A stretch of DNA of 43,450 bases, taken from positions 390,733 through 434,182 of the forward strand of contig NZ_HE578925.1 in the NCBI RefSeq assembly GCF_000313565.1. The letters run 5' to 3'. Shown in pieces: positions 1-8,935 of the stretch. This DNA is from Dielma fastidiosa. GTDB lineage: Bacteria; Bacillota_I; Bacilli_A; Erysipelotrichales; Erysipelotrichaceae. Both the position numbers and the translations under genes were made by a program. The notes beneath the pieces were generated by a model. That model saw only the letters and a program-made list of their open reading frames with translations. It had not been told where the DNA came from and did not search any database. Within the stretch, counting starts at the first letter, position 1. Every line of letters begins with the position of its first letter.

Positions 1-55
1 GGAGTTTTTATTATCAAGGAATTTTTCTTGTAAATAATGGGTAGAAATCGTATAT

Positions 56-61
56 TATAAT
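56..61 (+). promoter_or_regulatory. Candidate -10 box for the lipoprotein operon
   Basis: TATAAT lies about 75 bases before the chosen start of the first lipoprotein gene. No good -35 hexamer sits at 16-18 bases. A short inverted repeat (CAAGGAA/TTTCTTG, 16-31) just upstream may be part of an earlier gene's terminator. This is the only promoter-like sequence seen before the four-gene array. Confidence 0.35.
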
Positions 62-136
62 TAAAGAGAGGATTATTGGGCTTGACGATAATATTTAAAA
101 CAATCTATGTATGTACATGGAGAAAGGGGCATTTTT

Positions 137-1900
137 ATGAAAAAACTGTTTCTCGTTTTATGCCTAATCTTATCAGGCTGTACAAAATACGAAGACCCAT
201 CTATCAGTGAAAGTCACAAGCTGCCGGAAGAAACCGCAACAAACAGTGAAATTGAAAATAATAATGAAACCATTATCGCGCCATCAGCGGATAATGAGAA
301 AATAGATTATAAAGCAATGCTGGATGCGTTAATTCATGATGAACGCGATCAAAGAGCGGCTGATTTATTTGATGAAATGGTCTCAAGCCGTTATGATAAT
401 GCGGTATTCACAGCTGTCTTTGCTGACCAGCAGACACAGGTGCAGAGCTTTGATATAAATCAAATCACTCGATTTTTCAGTCTTTTGAAAAATGGTGAAA
501 TCATTGCCCTTAATGAATCACAAACGGTAAAGGATAATGACTTAAAAATTGATCTTATCGCATCTAATGCGATGAATCAGCATATTCATTGTCAGTATAT
601 TTTTAATGAAGCTGACCCATTGCTGATATTAATGGATAATACGGATGAATATCAGATTCATTTTAAATCGGCATTGGATGAGCCGATGTATAATTATTTT
701 CAATTTCTGAAATTAGGAAACGATGTAGATGCTGATGATGCTGATAATTATGAAAAACAATTTATTAATGAAACCGATATAACAGCAGAATATGATAGAA
801 CAGCATATCTATTCAAAGAGAATCTAAGCTTATCCGAGGGGTTAATCAGAAAATCACACAGTGATACGTATGGTCAAAACCCAAATGATCTTAATCGGAT
901 TTTAGCGATGTTATTCTATACTGGAGAAATGTCGTCAGCGCCTTCTTTTGATGAGGGAATATTTCGATATATTATCCTGAATCATGAATCAGAACGCATC
1001 ATCGGCGGTGATGTGGAAGCTCTTTCTGAAATAACTTTTATGCGTGATGGCGTCGAAGAAACAATCAGTTTAGATCGGCCGATTGCCGGGTACAGTATTC
1101 TGATGAATGGTGAAGTTTTCCGATCCGCATATCGTCAATTATTCAATCAGGAGTTCAATTGGGATGAATCAAAGTCATATCACAGCGGTGCTTTGGGCCG
1201 TGACGGTTATGGCTACTTTGCAGATCATGATCTCTATTATTATGCGTGCTATTGCTTGGGTGCTGTAGGCGGATATGCTGGCTGGAATCTGCTGATTGAA
1301 GATGTGTTGGAAAATGATTCGATGGTTAATATCAAGCTGCTTGATTTTTATACAAACTATGATTGGATTGGCAATGATAATTATGCCAAGCTTTATGATA
1401 AAGATTGGCAGCCGGTAAGCATTGCGGAGTTAGGGTGGGCAGAAGGCTTACCGCTCAGAAATTTTCTTTTGGATCATCGTGACCGTTTTTTACAATGGGA
1501 GGTAAAATTGCTGCATCGAGAGGATGGCAGCTATGCTTTTCTATCAGCGTCGTGCCTCAATCAAAATGAACCTTATATCATGAATGAATCAATGATTGAA
1601 ATTGTAAAGAAACCAATGGGTCGTATATCATCAAGTGATTTATATTTGATGCCGCAGTTTACAATATCGGGATTGGATGCTTATCTGATTAATCAAGAAA
1701 TTGCCGACAGCAGTTCTTCAGTCCGCGGCTTCATAGTCGAAAATGATGGTAAACAAGTAACCGTAAAGGCTATCGACCGCTATTTATTGCCATTCAAGTA
1801 TCAGTATCTATATTTTGTGAAGGCTTCTTATACTTACGATAAAACGACTCAGGCATTTATTAATGCAGAGAAGATTTTAGCTTGGAAGCAATACTACTAA
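137..1900 (+). CDS. Predicted lipoprotein 1 of a four-gene paralogous array
   Basis: A 587-residue protein starting at ATG 137. An upstream in-frame ATG at 107 exists, but the AAAGGGG ribosome binding site at 123-129 and the classic lipoprotein signal MKKLFLVLCLILSGC favour 137. The lipobox LSGC puts the acylated cysteine at residue 15, so the mature protein should sit on the outer face of the membrane. After an acidic Ser/Thr/Asn-rich linker (about residues 20-60) there is a DxRDQRAADLF block near residue 70, a YTGE block, a GEVFRSAYRQLF block followed by DES, and a C-terminal PQFTISGLDAYLIN block. All of these recur in the next three genes. I recognise no catalytic motif or known family. 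It is the first gene of a tight operon (19 bases to the next start). The function is unknown; a surface sensor or binding role is only a guess. Confidence 0.8.
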   Translation: MKKLFLVLCLILSGCTKYEDPSISESHKLPEETATNSEIENNNETIIAPSADNEKIDYKAMLDALIHDERDQRAADLFDEMVSSRYDNAVFTAVFADQQTQVQSFDINQITRFFSLLKNGEIIALNESQTVKDNDLKIDLIASNAMNQHIHCQYIFNEADPLLILMDNTDEYQIHFKSALDEPMYNYFQFLKLGNDVDADDADNYEKQFINETDITAEYDRTAYLFKENLSLSEGLIRKSHSDTYGQNPNDLNRILAMLFYTGEMSSAPSFDEGIFRYIILNHESERIIGGDVEALSEITFMRDGVEETISLDRPIAGYSILMNGEVFRSAYRQLFNQEFNWDESKSYHSGALGRDGYGYFADHDLYYYACYCLGAVGGYAGWNLLIEDVLENDSMVNIKLLDFYTNYDWIGNDNYAKLYDKDWQPVSIAELGWAEGLPLRNFLLDHRDRFLQWEVKLLHREDGSYAFLSASCLNQNEPYIMNESMIEIVKKPMGRISSSDLYLMPQFTISGLDAYLINQEIADSSSSVRGFIVENDGKQVTVKAIDRYLLPFKYQYLYFVKASYTYDKTTQAFINAEKILAWKQYY

Positions 1901-1919
1901 ATCGAAAAGGGGGATTGTC

Positions 1920-3260
1920 ATGTGGAAACTGCTGCTTTTGCTTGCACTGTTTATTGGCGGCTGTTCAGTATCAATTAATTCAAATCAAAGAAAAATTGAA
2001 AATCATGACTTAAACATGAAAATTGCCAGCCGCTGGATTCAAAAGAATTCCGATATCAATGAATATTCAGATTTTAACTTAGTAAGGGCAACAATTCATT
2101 CACCGATTCTGATGCCTGAAGATAATGCTTATTATTTCAGCGATGAGGATTGTTACCGTGATTTTATAGGTTTTTATTGGCGTGATGAACCAAGCAATTT
2201 TGACCTTGCCATATATAGTTTTTTCTATACCGGTGAATTTACCAATCAGCCTGAGGAAAATACGTTTAAGTTCATATTTAAGACTACGCCGTATAATATA
2301 ACTATGGATAATTCCTATAACATGATTACTGATATCAGTTATCTAGAAAATGGCGAAGTAAAAAATTTTCAATCCGATATTGAAATTGGCGCTGACAGCC
2401 GTTTGATAAAGGGAGATGTATTTCGCAATCGCTACTTTGAATTGTTTAATTGTGATGCACCCTTTGATGAATCACAGAGCTGGTCACTGACAGATTTAGG
2501 TACAACCTATGGTTATATTCATGGCGCGGATATGTACTTTTACAGTCACATTGCGGCAGGTATCGTAATGCCGGGATATTCCGGCTACAATCTTTTAATT
2601 GATGAAAAGAATGAAACCGGTAATGAAATAGAAGTATCGGCCCTGCTGTTTTACAGCGAAACAGAATTAAATGAGAAAAATGATTGGGATTCAGGGACAC
2701 ATACTGTTATTTACAAGGCGGATGGCTCAAGACTCAAGCATGCCGATACGCAAAACTGTAATGAAGAATCGCTGAAGGAATGTGTCCTTGCGAATAAGGA
2801 AGATTTTAAACAGGTAACTTTGCATATCCTGCACCGTGAGGATGATACGTATGCTTTGCTGTCAGCCAAGATTTTTAATGAAGTTCTTGAAAGAGTAGAG
2901 CTGAATGATCCATCTCAGCCCATTATTATGGTTTATCGTGATGCACAAGATTCATGCTTAATCCCGAGTTATAAACAGGCTGTTCCACAGTTCAATCTAA
3001 GTGGCAGTGCTGCTTACAAAGTGAATAATTATATTAAGAATACATCAGAATATGCTGGCTATGAAATAGAAATAAATGATCAACAAGCGATTCTGCGATG
3101 TTATGCGGAAAATGATTATAATACCCCAAGTAACAAGGCGCTGATAGTGAAGCATGAATATATCTATGATCTAACAACAAAACAGCTCCATGATCAACAG
3201 GGGTTTGTATATGGCATAAAAACATTTAAGGAATATCTTGAATATAGTAAAGTGCGTTAG
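1920..3260 (+). CDS. Predicted lipoprotein 2 of the array (short form)
   Basis: A 446-residue protein with signal MWKLLLLLALFIGGC (lipobox IGGC, Cys15) and an AAAAGGGGG ribosome binding site just upstream. It shares the FYTGEF block, the GDVFRNRYFELF block with FDES, the HREDDTYALLSA block and PQFNLSGSAAYKVN with its neighbours. It is about 130-140 residues shorter because the N-terminal DQR...LF block (about residues 70-180 of gene 1) is missing: mature sequence goes almost directly into the middle domain. That makes it a natural domain-deleted paralogue rather than a frameshifted gene, since the frame is open throughout and the signal peptide is intact. It is co-directional with its neighbours, 19 bases after gene 1 and 8 bases before gene 3. 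No known family was recognised. Confidence 0.8.
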   Translation: MWKLLLLLALFIGGCSVSINSNQRKIENHDLNMKIASRWIQKNSDINEYSDFNLVRATIHSPILMPEDNAYYFSDEDCYRDFIGFYWRDEPSNFDLAIYSFFYTGEFTNQPEENTFKFIFKTTPYNITMDNSYNMITDISYLENGEVKNFQSDIEIGADSRLIKGDVFRNRYFELFNCDAPFDESQSWSLTDLGTTYGYIHGADMYFYSHIAAGIVMPGYSGYNLLIDEKNETGNEIEVSALLFYSETELNEKNDWDSGTHTVIYKADGSRLKHADTQNCNEESLKECVLANKEDFKQVTLHILHREDDTYALLSAKIFNEVLERVELNDPSQPIIMVYRDAQDSCLIPSYKQAVPQFNLSGSAAYKVNNYIKNTSEYAGYEIEINDQQAILRCYAENDYNTPSNKALIVKHEYIYDLTTKQLHDQQGFVYGIKTFKEYLEYSKVR

Positions 3261-3268
3261 GGGGAAGT

Positions 3269-4999
3269 ATGAAAACATTAAAAATGATCCTATGTTTATC
3301 CTTATTATTGATTGGCTGTGCTAAAGAGAAAAGTCAGCCGGTCATGAAATATGGCAGCTCACTGACCGAATTGATTGAAAATGATACGGATCAAAGGACA
3401 GCAGAGCTTTATCAGCAGCTTGCAAATAAAGAATATGTCTCAACTGCTTTCAGTTATTTTAACAGTGGCATGATGAACAGTGTTGAATTTGATAATGCCG
3501 ATAAGCTAACCGAACTCTTTGATTTGATTGAATCGGCAATCGTTGATTTGAATTATTATGGCCCCGGCAGAACCATTCAAGAACTGGATGCTGCCAATTC
3601 CTTCTTCATCATCAGTGCGGTGGATGCGATGGGTGAAACCTCTCAATTTACCCTTTATGCCATTGTACCTCATGTGCTGAGAATTAAAGATAATTCTAAA
3701 GATTATCTGATTGATTTAGGCGCAGATTTTAACTTATACTCTTTTTTTGATTTTGTTTATGTAGATACCCAACCGAAATCAAATGAATTAATGGGTAAAT
3801 GGATCTGGGCAAATGCCGATACACCGAATATCTACGACAGTGGAAAGGCATTTAAAATTGATGATTGGCAAGCGAATAATTTTTATCTACAGAAAAAAGA
3901 TTTAAACTATGACAATGATTTAGATTCTTTTGATAAGGCAATGAATGCAATTATCAATTTAGGCAGTGTGCCAATCCCGCCAGAACCCTCTTTTGAACTA
4001 TTTATTTATATCATGAAAAACTATCCGAACATACACGCAATATATCCCGATTTGACGGTTACCAGTGATGAAATTCATTATCTTGATGGTGATGAGGAAA
4101 AAACCATTCACTTAGCCGAGCCGATTCCTGCAAACTCTACAATCATGAGCGGCGAGCAATTCAGGGCTGCTTATCGTGAATTATTTGACCGTGAATCAAG
4201 CTTTGATGAATCTACTTCATGGTACTATTCACCGCAATGGTTTGTGAGCGGACAATATATTAAGCATGAGGATCTATATGTGTACTATGTTTATGCTGAC
4301 GGTGCAGTATCTAATGATTATACAGGCTGGATCATGAGGATCAATGATCAGCATGAACGGGAGGGTATTGCTATAATTGAAGCATCAGTGGCTTATACTG
4401 AGATAAAAGATAATGTTCAGAAAGGCAGAACTGACTGCTTCCTCTATCGTCAGGATTACTCTTTAATTGATGCTTCAACGATTAATTTATCCCTCAATAA
4501 GCTTGATGAGCTTCTAAATGTTTTTAAGGATGATTTATTGCAGCTTGGAATTAAATTAAAAGCTCATGCTGATGGAACCTACTCGATTGTGTCCATAGAA
4601 ACATTGAATGAGCGGGATGTAATGCAGGTTATTGATTCCAGTAAGCCAATCATCAATGTCTATAAAGTCTCAGATAATGATTGGACACCAATTCCACAAT
4701 TCAATCTCAGCGGTACGCTTGCCAGAGAGGTTAATGAACAATTATATTATCACAGCAATTATCAAAAGGATAAATATAAATTAAAAGCTTATGAAGACGA
4801 TCAACAGGCATATATTGCTGAATTAGATAAAACTAAGTTAAACGATGAGCCAATCAGCGGCTATCGTTATGATAAAATTACCCATGAGCTTACCGATTTT
4901 AATGGTTCAGCCATCACTTTTGGTTATCTTGACCAATTCGGTATTACAGAAGATTATCGTTTATATCATGATTTTAATATCGATAACTGCCGTCGATAA
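3269..4999 (+). CDS. Predicted lipoprotein 3 of the array
   Basis: A 576-residue protein with signal MKTLKMILCLSLLLIGC (lipobox LIGC, Cys17), starting 8 bases after gene 2 behind a GGGGGAAG ribosome binding site. It has the full set of shared blocks: NDTDQRTAELYQQL near residue 35, GSVPIPPEPSFELF, MSGEQFRAAYRELFDRE followed by FDESTSW, HADGTYSIVS, and PQFNLSGTLAREVN. The linker between lipid anchor and first domain is much shorter than in genes 1 and 4. Asp, Asn and Tyr are abundant, as is common in extracellular proteins, but no enzyme motif is visible. The function is unknown. Paralogy with genes 1, 2 and 4 is clear by eye from block order and sequence. Confidence 0.8.
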   Translation: MKTLKMILCLSLLLIGCAKEKSQPVMKYGSSLTELIENDTDQRTAELYQQLANKEYVSTAFSYFNSGMMNSVEFDNADKLTELFDLIESAIVDLNYYGPGRTIQELDAANSFFIISAVDAMGETSQFTLYAIVPHVLRIKDNSKDYLIDLGADFNLYSFFDFVYVDTQPKSNELMGKWIWANADTPNIYDSGKAFKIDDWQANNFYLQKKDLNYDNDLDSFDKAMNAIINLGSVPIPPEPSFELFIYIMKNYPNIHAIYPDLTVTSDEIHYLDGDEEKTIHLAEPIPANSTIMSGEQFRAAYRELFDRESSFDESTSWYYSPQWFVSGQYIKHEDLYVYYVYADGAVSNDYTGWIMRINDQHEREGIAIIEASVAYTEIKDNVQKGRTDCFLYRQDYSLIDASTINLSLNKLDELLNVFKDDLLQLGIKLKAHADGTYSIVSIETLNERDVMQVIDSSKPIINVYKVSDNDWTPIPQFNLSGTLAREVNEQLYYHSNYQKDKYKLKAYEDDQQAYIAELDKTKLNDEPISGYRYDKITHELTDFNGSAITFGYLDQFGITEDYRLYHDFNIDNCRR

Positions 5000-5011
5000 G
5001 GGGGAATTGAC

Positions 5012-6751
5012 ATGAGGAAAATAATGCTGTGTTTACTGCTTATTCTATGCGGCTGTCAGCATCAGAATGAGAAAATTGATGATCCGCAGGATACGAAAGA
5101 TATTTCTAATGATGAAAACATTCAGCTTAATGCAACATCAAGTGACAGTGATATTGAGAATCAGAACGATGAAAAATCAGAGACATCGTTAGAGGATTGT
5201 ATAAAAAATGATTTTGACCAGCAAACCTTGGATTTATTTAATGATATCCGAAGATATGAGTATGATGAACTTACCTTTGAATTATCAATAGGCAATCGAA
5301 AAAAAGCTGAAACCATTGCTGATCCTGAAAAAATCAGTGATTTCTTTAAACTGTTTGATATCGCTGAACCCATAAGTTTTAATCAATACTTTCCGGATTA
5401 TTATAATCAAGATAAAAAGATTCATGCCGATGTAAAATTGCTTACTCAGGATAACGAAGAAATTAATTGCCGGCTCGCGATTGGTTTAAACAATCCAAGT
5501 TTTATAATGTGTGATGCTTCCAATACTGAGTATTTCATATCTTTTTCCAATGAATTTCAAAAAACATTTGAAAATTATTTTGATTTTATTAATCTGGGCG
5601 TGAGTTTAAAAGGACCAGGAGAAGTGGGTGCTTATGAAAATCAATTTGCTGAGGCATCAGCCAATACGCCTTATCTAATCAATCAAGATGAAGTTTATCC
5701 TCAATTAAACATCGGCGGTGATCTGATTATAGATAATAAATTTACCTTTGATGAAACTGATCCGCTGCGCAAAGCTTTATCTTCAGTTTTTATAACAGGA
5801 AGTTTTAATGGTACTTTTCATGATATTGGCGAGGCTTATCAGTTTATCATGCTTAATTATCCAACAATACCAATTACCAGCAATTGTTATGAAAAAGATG
5901 GTGAGACGATAGTGATGGATTGGGGTTATTCGTTGTCTGATCAAACACGAATTATGCCGGGTGATGAATTCCGTGCGCATCTAAAGGAAGTAACCGCACA
6001 GACATTTACTGAAGCTGAAATGAGGTTAGCAGGCTATATTGAAAAATATGATTGTTATGAAATACCTCATGATAATGTATTTAGATATGAAAACTGGCAG
6101 ATTCTTGTCACTCAGCAAAGCGTTGAAAATGATTTTATATTTGTTGACGCACTAGCTTTCTATACTGAACCAATCATGCTGAACGATCAGCCGCGCATCC
6201 TGATTTATGATCAGAATTGGAAACCATTAAAACGTTCAGAATTCAATTATTATGAAGGAATATCGTATGGGGAAGCATTGCTTGCTAATCAAGATCGATT
6301 TACGCATTGGACATTTAAAATAAAACAAAAGGAAGATGGTGAACTTATTATGGTGGAGGCGGCTCATGACGCAGTAGATACCAAAAGCGGTTTACTAGAT
6401 CCTGCTTTGCCCATAGTAAATGTTTACCAAAGTAATGGCTTATATGAAGGGAAATACACATATCCTTCTAATTACCAACAAGCGATGCCGCAATTTAATC
6501 TAAGCGGTTATTCAGCCTATTTAATCAATCATCAAATTCAGATGATGCGTGGAACAATTAACGGTTATATCATTGATGAAGATGAGGCAAAAATCGAAGT
6601 AAAAGCGATTCGGCGTGATTTAAAGGGTTATGACAACGGCAGTGAATTTGTCTATTATCCCGCAGCGGTATTCATTTATGATAAAGCGAACGGACAGCTG
6701 ACAAGTGACTTGGATTTGGAGGCTATGAGGATTGTTGAGGTTTTACAATAA
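5012..6751 (+). CDS. Predicted lipoprotein 4 of the array
   Basis: A 579-residue protein with signal MRKIMLCLLLILCGC (lipobox LCGC, Cys15) and a GGGGGAA ribosome binding site, 12 bases after gene 3. A long acidic linker rich in Asp/Asn/Glu (residues 16-55) precedes the NDFDQQTLDLFNDI block. ITGSFNG, PGDEFRAHLKEV and PQFNLSGYSAYLIN follow in the same order as the siblings. The middle domain is more diverged: the FDES-SW block after the GxxFR motif is replaced by FTEAEMR. It is last in the operon. No strong terminator follows; a weak AGTGCTCA/TGAGCATT inverted repeat (6773-6816) has a 28-base loop and no T run. The function is unknown. Confidence 0.8.
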   Translation: MRKIMLCLLLILCGCQHQNEKIDDPQDTKDISNDENIQLNATSSDSDIENQNDEKSETSLEDCIKNDFDQQTLDLFNDIRRYEYDELTFELSIGNRKKAETIADPEKISDFFKLFDIAEPISFNQYFPDYYNQDKKIHADVKLLTQDNEEINCRLAIGLNNPSFIMCDASNTEYFISFSNEFQKTFENYFDFINLGVSLKGPGEVGAYENQFAEASANTPYLINQDEVYPQLNIGGDLIIDNKFTFDETDPLRKALSSVFITGSFNGTFHDIGEAYQFIMLNYPTIPITSNCYEKDGETIVMDWGYSLSDQTRIMPGDEFRAHLKEVTAQTFTEAEMRLAGYIEKYDCYEIPHDNVFRYENWQILVTQQSVENDFIFVDALAFYTEPIMLNDQPRILIYDQNWKPLKRSEFNYYEGISYGEALLANQDRFTHWTFKIKQKEDGELIMVEAAHDAVDTKSGLLDPALPIVNVYQSNGLYEGKYTYPSNYQQAMPQFNLSGYSAYLINHQIQMMRGTINGYIIDEDEAKIEVKAIRRDLKGYDNGSEFVYYPAAVFIYDKANGQLTSDLDLEAMRIVEVLQ

Positions 6752-6843
6752 TGTTTGCAGTTAATCTTATGCAGTGCTCAAAATGTTAATGATAAACCTA
6801 TAACTCAATGAGCATTTAGTACCTATTTCACTGTACTTTATAG

Positions 6844-6849
6844 TATAAT
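6844..6849 (+). promoter_or_regulatory. Candidate -10 box for exonuclease III gene
   Basis: TATAAT 26 bases before the start codon, followed by a TTGGAGG ribosome binding site. No convincing -35 hexamer is visible. The 123-base gap after the lipoprotein array contains nothing else I can identify. Confidence 0.4.
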
Positions 6850-6874
6850 AAAATCATTACTTGGAGGTTTTGTT

Positions 6875-7627
6875 ATGAAATTAGTCAGTTGGAATGTCAA
6901 TGGGCTTCGCGCCTGTGTAACGAAGGGTTTTTACGATGTGATGAAAGAGTTAGATGCTGATATTTTTTCCATTCAGGAATCTAAAATGCAGGAGGGTCAG
7001 CATGACTTTGCGGCAGATGGCTATCACATTTATATGAATAGTGCTGAAAAGAAAGGGTATTCGGGAACGATCGTTTTTACTAAGCAGGAGCCGCTTTCTG
7101 TAAGCTATGGAATCGGTATTGAAGAACACGATCATGAGGGCAGGGTAATTACCTGTGAATATGAGAAATTCTATCTGGTGGACTGTTACACGCCAAACTC
7201 AAAGGAAAAGCTTGCCCGTCTTGATTACCGCATGGTTTGGGAAGATGCCTTCCGCGCTTATTTAAAACAGCTGGAAAGTAAGAAACCAGTTATTTTATGT
7301 GGGGATCTTAATGTTGCTCATCAGGAAATCGATTTGAAGAATCCATCAAGCAATCGTCAGAATGCTGGTTTCTCTGATCAGGAAAGAAATAAATTCAGCG
7401 AATTGCTGGCGGCTGGATTTATTGATACATATCGCTATCTTTATCCGGACAAGGTTGAATATTCTTGGTGGAGTTATCGCTTCAACGCGCGTAAGAATAA
7501 TGCCGGATGGCGAATTGATTATTTTGTGATTTCAGATTGCTTAAAGGATGCGGTTAAGGATGCGAAAATTCATACGGATATTGTCGGCAGTGATCATTGT
7601 CCCGTTGAATTGGAAATCGATCTATGA
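6875..7627 (+). CDS. xth: Exodeoxyribonuclease III / AP endonuclease
   Basis: A 250-residue member of the endonuclease/exonuclease/phosphatase family, usual length for bacterial ExoA/Xth. It cleaves DNA 5' of abasic sites and degrades 3' ends in base excision repair in the cytoplasm. Visible motifs: MKLVSWNVNGLRA at the N-terminus, the metal-binding Glu in IQESK (Glu35), GDLNVAH (catalytic Asp/Asn pair), WWSYRF, WRIDYF, and the C-terminal GSDHCPV motif with the catalytic Asp240-His241. The start is supported by GGAGG 9 bases upstream. Its stop overlaps the start of the following HAD gene (ATGA), so the two are translationally coupled. exoA is an alternative symbol for the same function. Confidence 0.95.
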   Translation: MKLVSWNVNGLRACVTKGFYDVMKELDADIFSIQESKMQEGQHDFAADGYHIYMNSAEKKGYSGTIVFTKQEPLSVSYGIGIEEHDHEGRVITCEYEKFYLVDCYTPNSKEKLARLDYRMVWEDAFRAYLKQLESKKPVILCGDLNVAHQEIDLKNPSSNRQNAGFSDQERNKFSELLAAGFIDTYRYLYPDKVEYSWWSYRFNARKNNAGWRIDYFVISDCLKDAVKDAKIHTDIVGSDHCPVELEIDL

Positions 7628-8259
7628 GTTTTCTGCATATTTTTGATATGGATGGCACCTTGCTTGATTCTATGCATTTGTGGCGTGATATAGATCATCG
7701 TTATTTGGCGATGCATCACATTACTTATACAGATGAACAGCTGGATGTGATTAAGAACATGACCAACCGTGAATGTGCCGATTATTTTATCAAGACCTTT
7801 CATATCGATAAAGCCCCGGCAGTGATGATGGCTGAATGGGCGGCGATGGCAAAGGCCAGTTATGAGCATGAACTGCAGCTTAAGCCATTTGCGGCTGATT
7901 ATTTAAAGCTCATTCATCAGCGGCAGGATCGAATGATCGTGGCAACTTCCTGTGATGTCCAATTTGCGTCAGCCGCTTTAAAAAGACTGCATGTGCTGCA
8001 TTATTTTGAACGCATCATAACTACTCATGAGCTTGGTATCGGTAAGGATAAATCGGCTTTTTTTACTCAATGCGCTAAGCTGATGAACGCTGAGCCAAAT
8101 ATGTGCATTGTCTATGATGATTTGAATACAGCCATCTGCAGTGCGGCCGCTGCCGGTATGCAGACGATAGGTGTTTATGATGCCAGTTCTCATGATGACC
8201 AGCATTTATTGAAGGAAAATGCGGCAAGGCTGATAAAAAGCTTCAAAGAATTACTATAA
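7624..8259 (+). CDS. HAD-superfamily hydrolase, phosphoglucomutase-like subfamily
   Basis: A 211-residue protein with the HAD motif I FDMDGTLLDS (nucleophile Asp8, acid/base Asp10), followed by a helical cap (residues 15-85). Motif II is the VATSCD region, and motif IV is the late IVYDDLNTAI segment. It belongs to the beta-phosphoglucomutase/phosphatase-like HAD group; the substrate cannot be told from sequence. It overlaps the end of the exonuclease gene by four bases (ATGA), so it is probably translated from the same mRNA. A short hairpin with T4 follows the stop codon. Confidence 0.85.
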   Translation: MSFLHIFDMDGTLLDSMHLWRDIDHRYLAMHHITYTDEQLDVIKNMTNRECADYFIKTFHIDKAPAVMMAEWAAMAKASYEHELQLKPFAADYLKLIHQRQDRMIVATSCDVQFASAALKRLHVLHYFERIITTHELGIGKDKSAFFTQCAKLMNAEPNMCIVYDDLNTAICSAAAAGMQTIGVYDASSHDDQHLLKENAARLIKSFKELL

Positions 8260-8278
8260 GGCGTGGAATGCGCCTTTT
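8258..8278 (+). terminator. Weak rho-independent terminator after HAD gene
   Basis: AAGGCG (8258-8263) pairs with CGCCTT (8271-8276) around a seven-base loop, followed by a short T run. It separates the xth-HAD pair from ruvAB. Confidence 0.5.
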
Positions 8279-8299
8279 CATATTGGGACAAAGATAGAC

Positions 8300-8328
8300 T
8301 GTAAAGGCACCTAGTTTCATGATATAAT
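8300..8328 (+). promoter_or_regulatory. Candidate ruvAB promoter
   Basis: TATAAT at 8323-8328 with a poor -35 (TGTAAA, 8300-8305) at 17 bases. It is 16 bases before the ruvA start, so the leader is short. Confidence 0.45.
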
Positions 8329-8343
8329 AAGGCAGGTGATAGC

Positions 8344-8928
8344 ATGATAGCATTTGTGAAAGGAATCGTATTCAGAACCTTAAAAGACTATGTAATTTTA
8401 GATAACAACGGCATCGGGTATCAGATTTTCACACCGAATCCGCAAAGCTTTCAGTATGGCAGTGAGGTAACCTTATTTACTTATCAGCATGTTCGTGAGG
8501 ATGCAATCCTGTTGTTTGGTTTTGCTAAATGGGAGGAATATGAGCTGTTTCTCAGATTGATTGAGGTAAAGGGTTTAGGCCCTAAAACCGCGGTAAACAT
8601 TCTTAGTGTCAGCTCAGCGGCCCGATTGGTTGAAGCCATCGAACAAAATGATGTGGCTTATCTTAAATCAATGCCAGGCATCGGCGCTAAAACAGCCCAG
8701 CAGATCGTATTGGATCTGAAGAATAAATTAGTTGTCGTAGAAAGCGAACTGGGCGGTAAAAAAGAAGTGCTCAGTGACAGCCTGCAGGATGCGAATGACG
8801 CTTTGTTGGCATTGGGATATAAACAAAGTGAAATCAATAAGGTATTAAAACAGGTGTCAGCCATGGAATATGCAGGCAGTGATGAGGCAATCCGTTTATC
8901 ACTGAATCTGCTGGCAAACAGAAAGTGA
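8344..8928 (+). CDS. ruvA: Holliday junction branch migration complex subunit RuvA
   Basis: 194 residues, normal family length. RuvA tetramers bind four-way DNA junctions and load the RuvB hexamer in recombinational repair. The N-terminal OB fold begins [10 protein letters not shown]. The two helix-hairpin-helix motifs are visible as [13 protein letters not shown] (about residues 76-88) and [13 protein letters not shown] (about 110-122). The C-terminal domain III that contacts RuvB ([16 protein letters not shown]) is present after a flexible linker. ruvB starts seven bases after its stop, so the two are co-transcribed. Confidence 0.97.
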   Translation: MIAFVKGIVFRTLKDYVILDNNGIGYQIFTPNPQSFQYGSEVTLFTYQHVREDAILLFGFAKWEEYELFLRLIEVKGLGPKTAVNILSVSSAARLVEAIEQNDVAYLKSMPGIGAKTAQQIVLDLKNKLVVVESELGGKKEVLSDSLQDANDALLALGYKQSEINKVLKQVSAMEYAGSDEAIRLSLNLLANRK

Positions 8929-8935
8929 GAGACTT

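Noticed and set aside
107-136. Upstream ATG start for lipoprotein 1
   Set aside because: It would put a charged ten-residue extension before the lipoprotein signal; the ribosome binding site at 123-129 serves ATG 137.
1920-3260. Frameshift or pseudogene in lipoprotein 2 because of its short length
   Set aside because: Signal peptide, ribosome binding site and full reading frame are intact and the missing region is a clean block.
6773-6816. Terminator after the lipoprotein array
   Set aside because: The inverted repeat has a 28-base loop and no T run.
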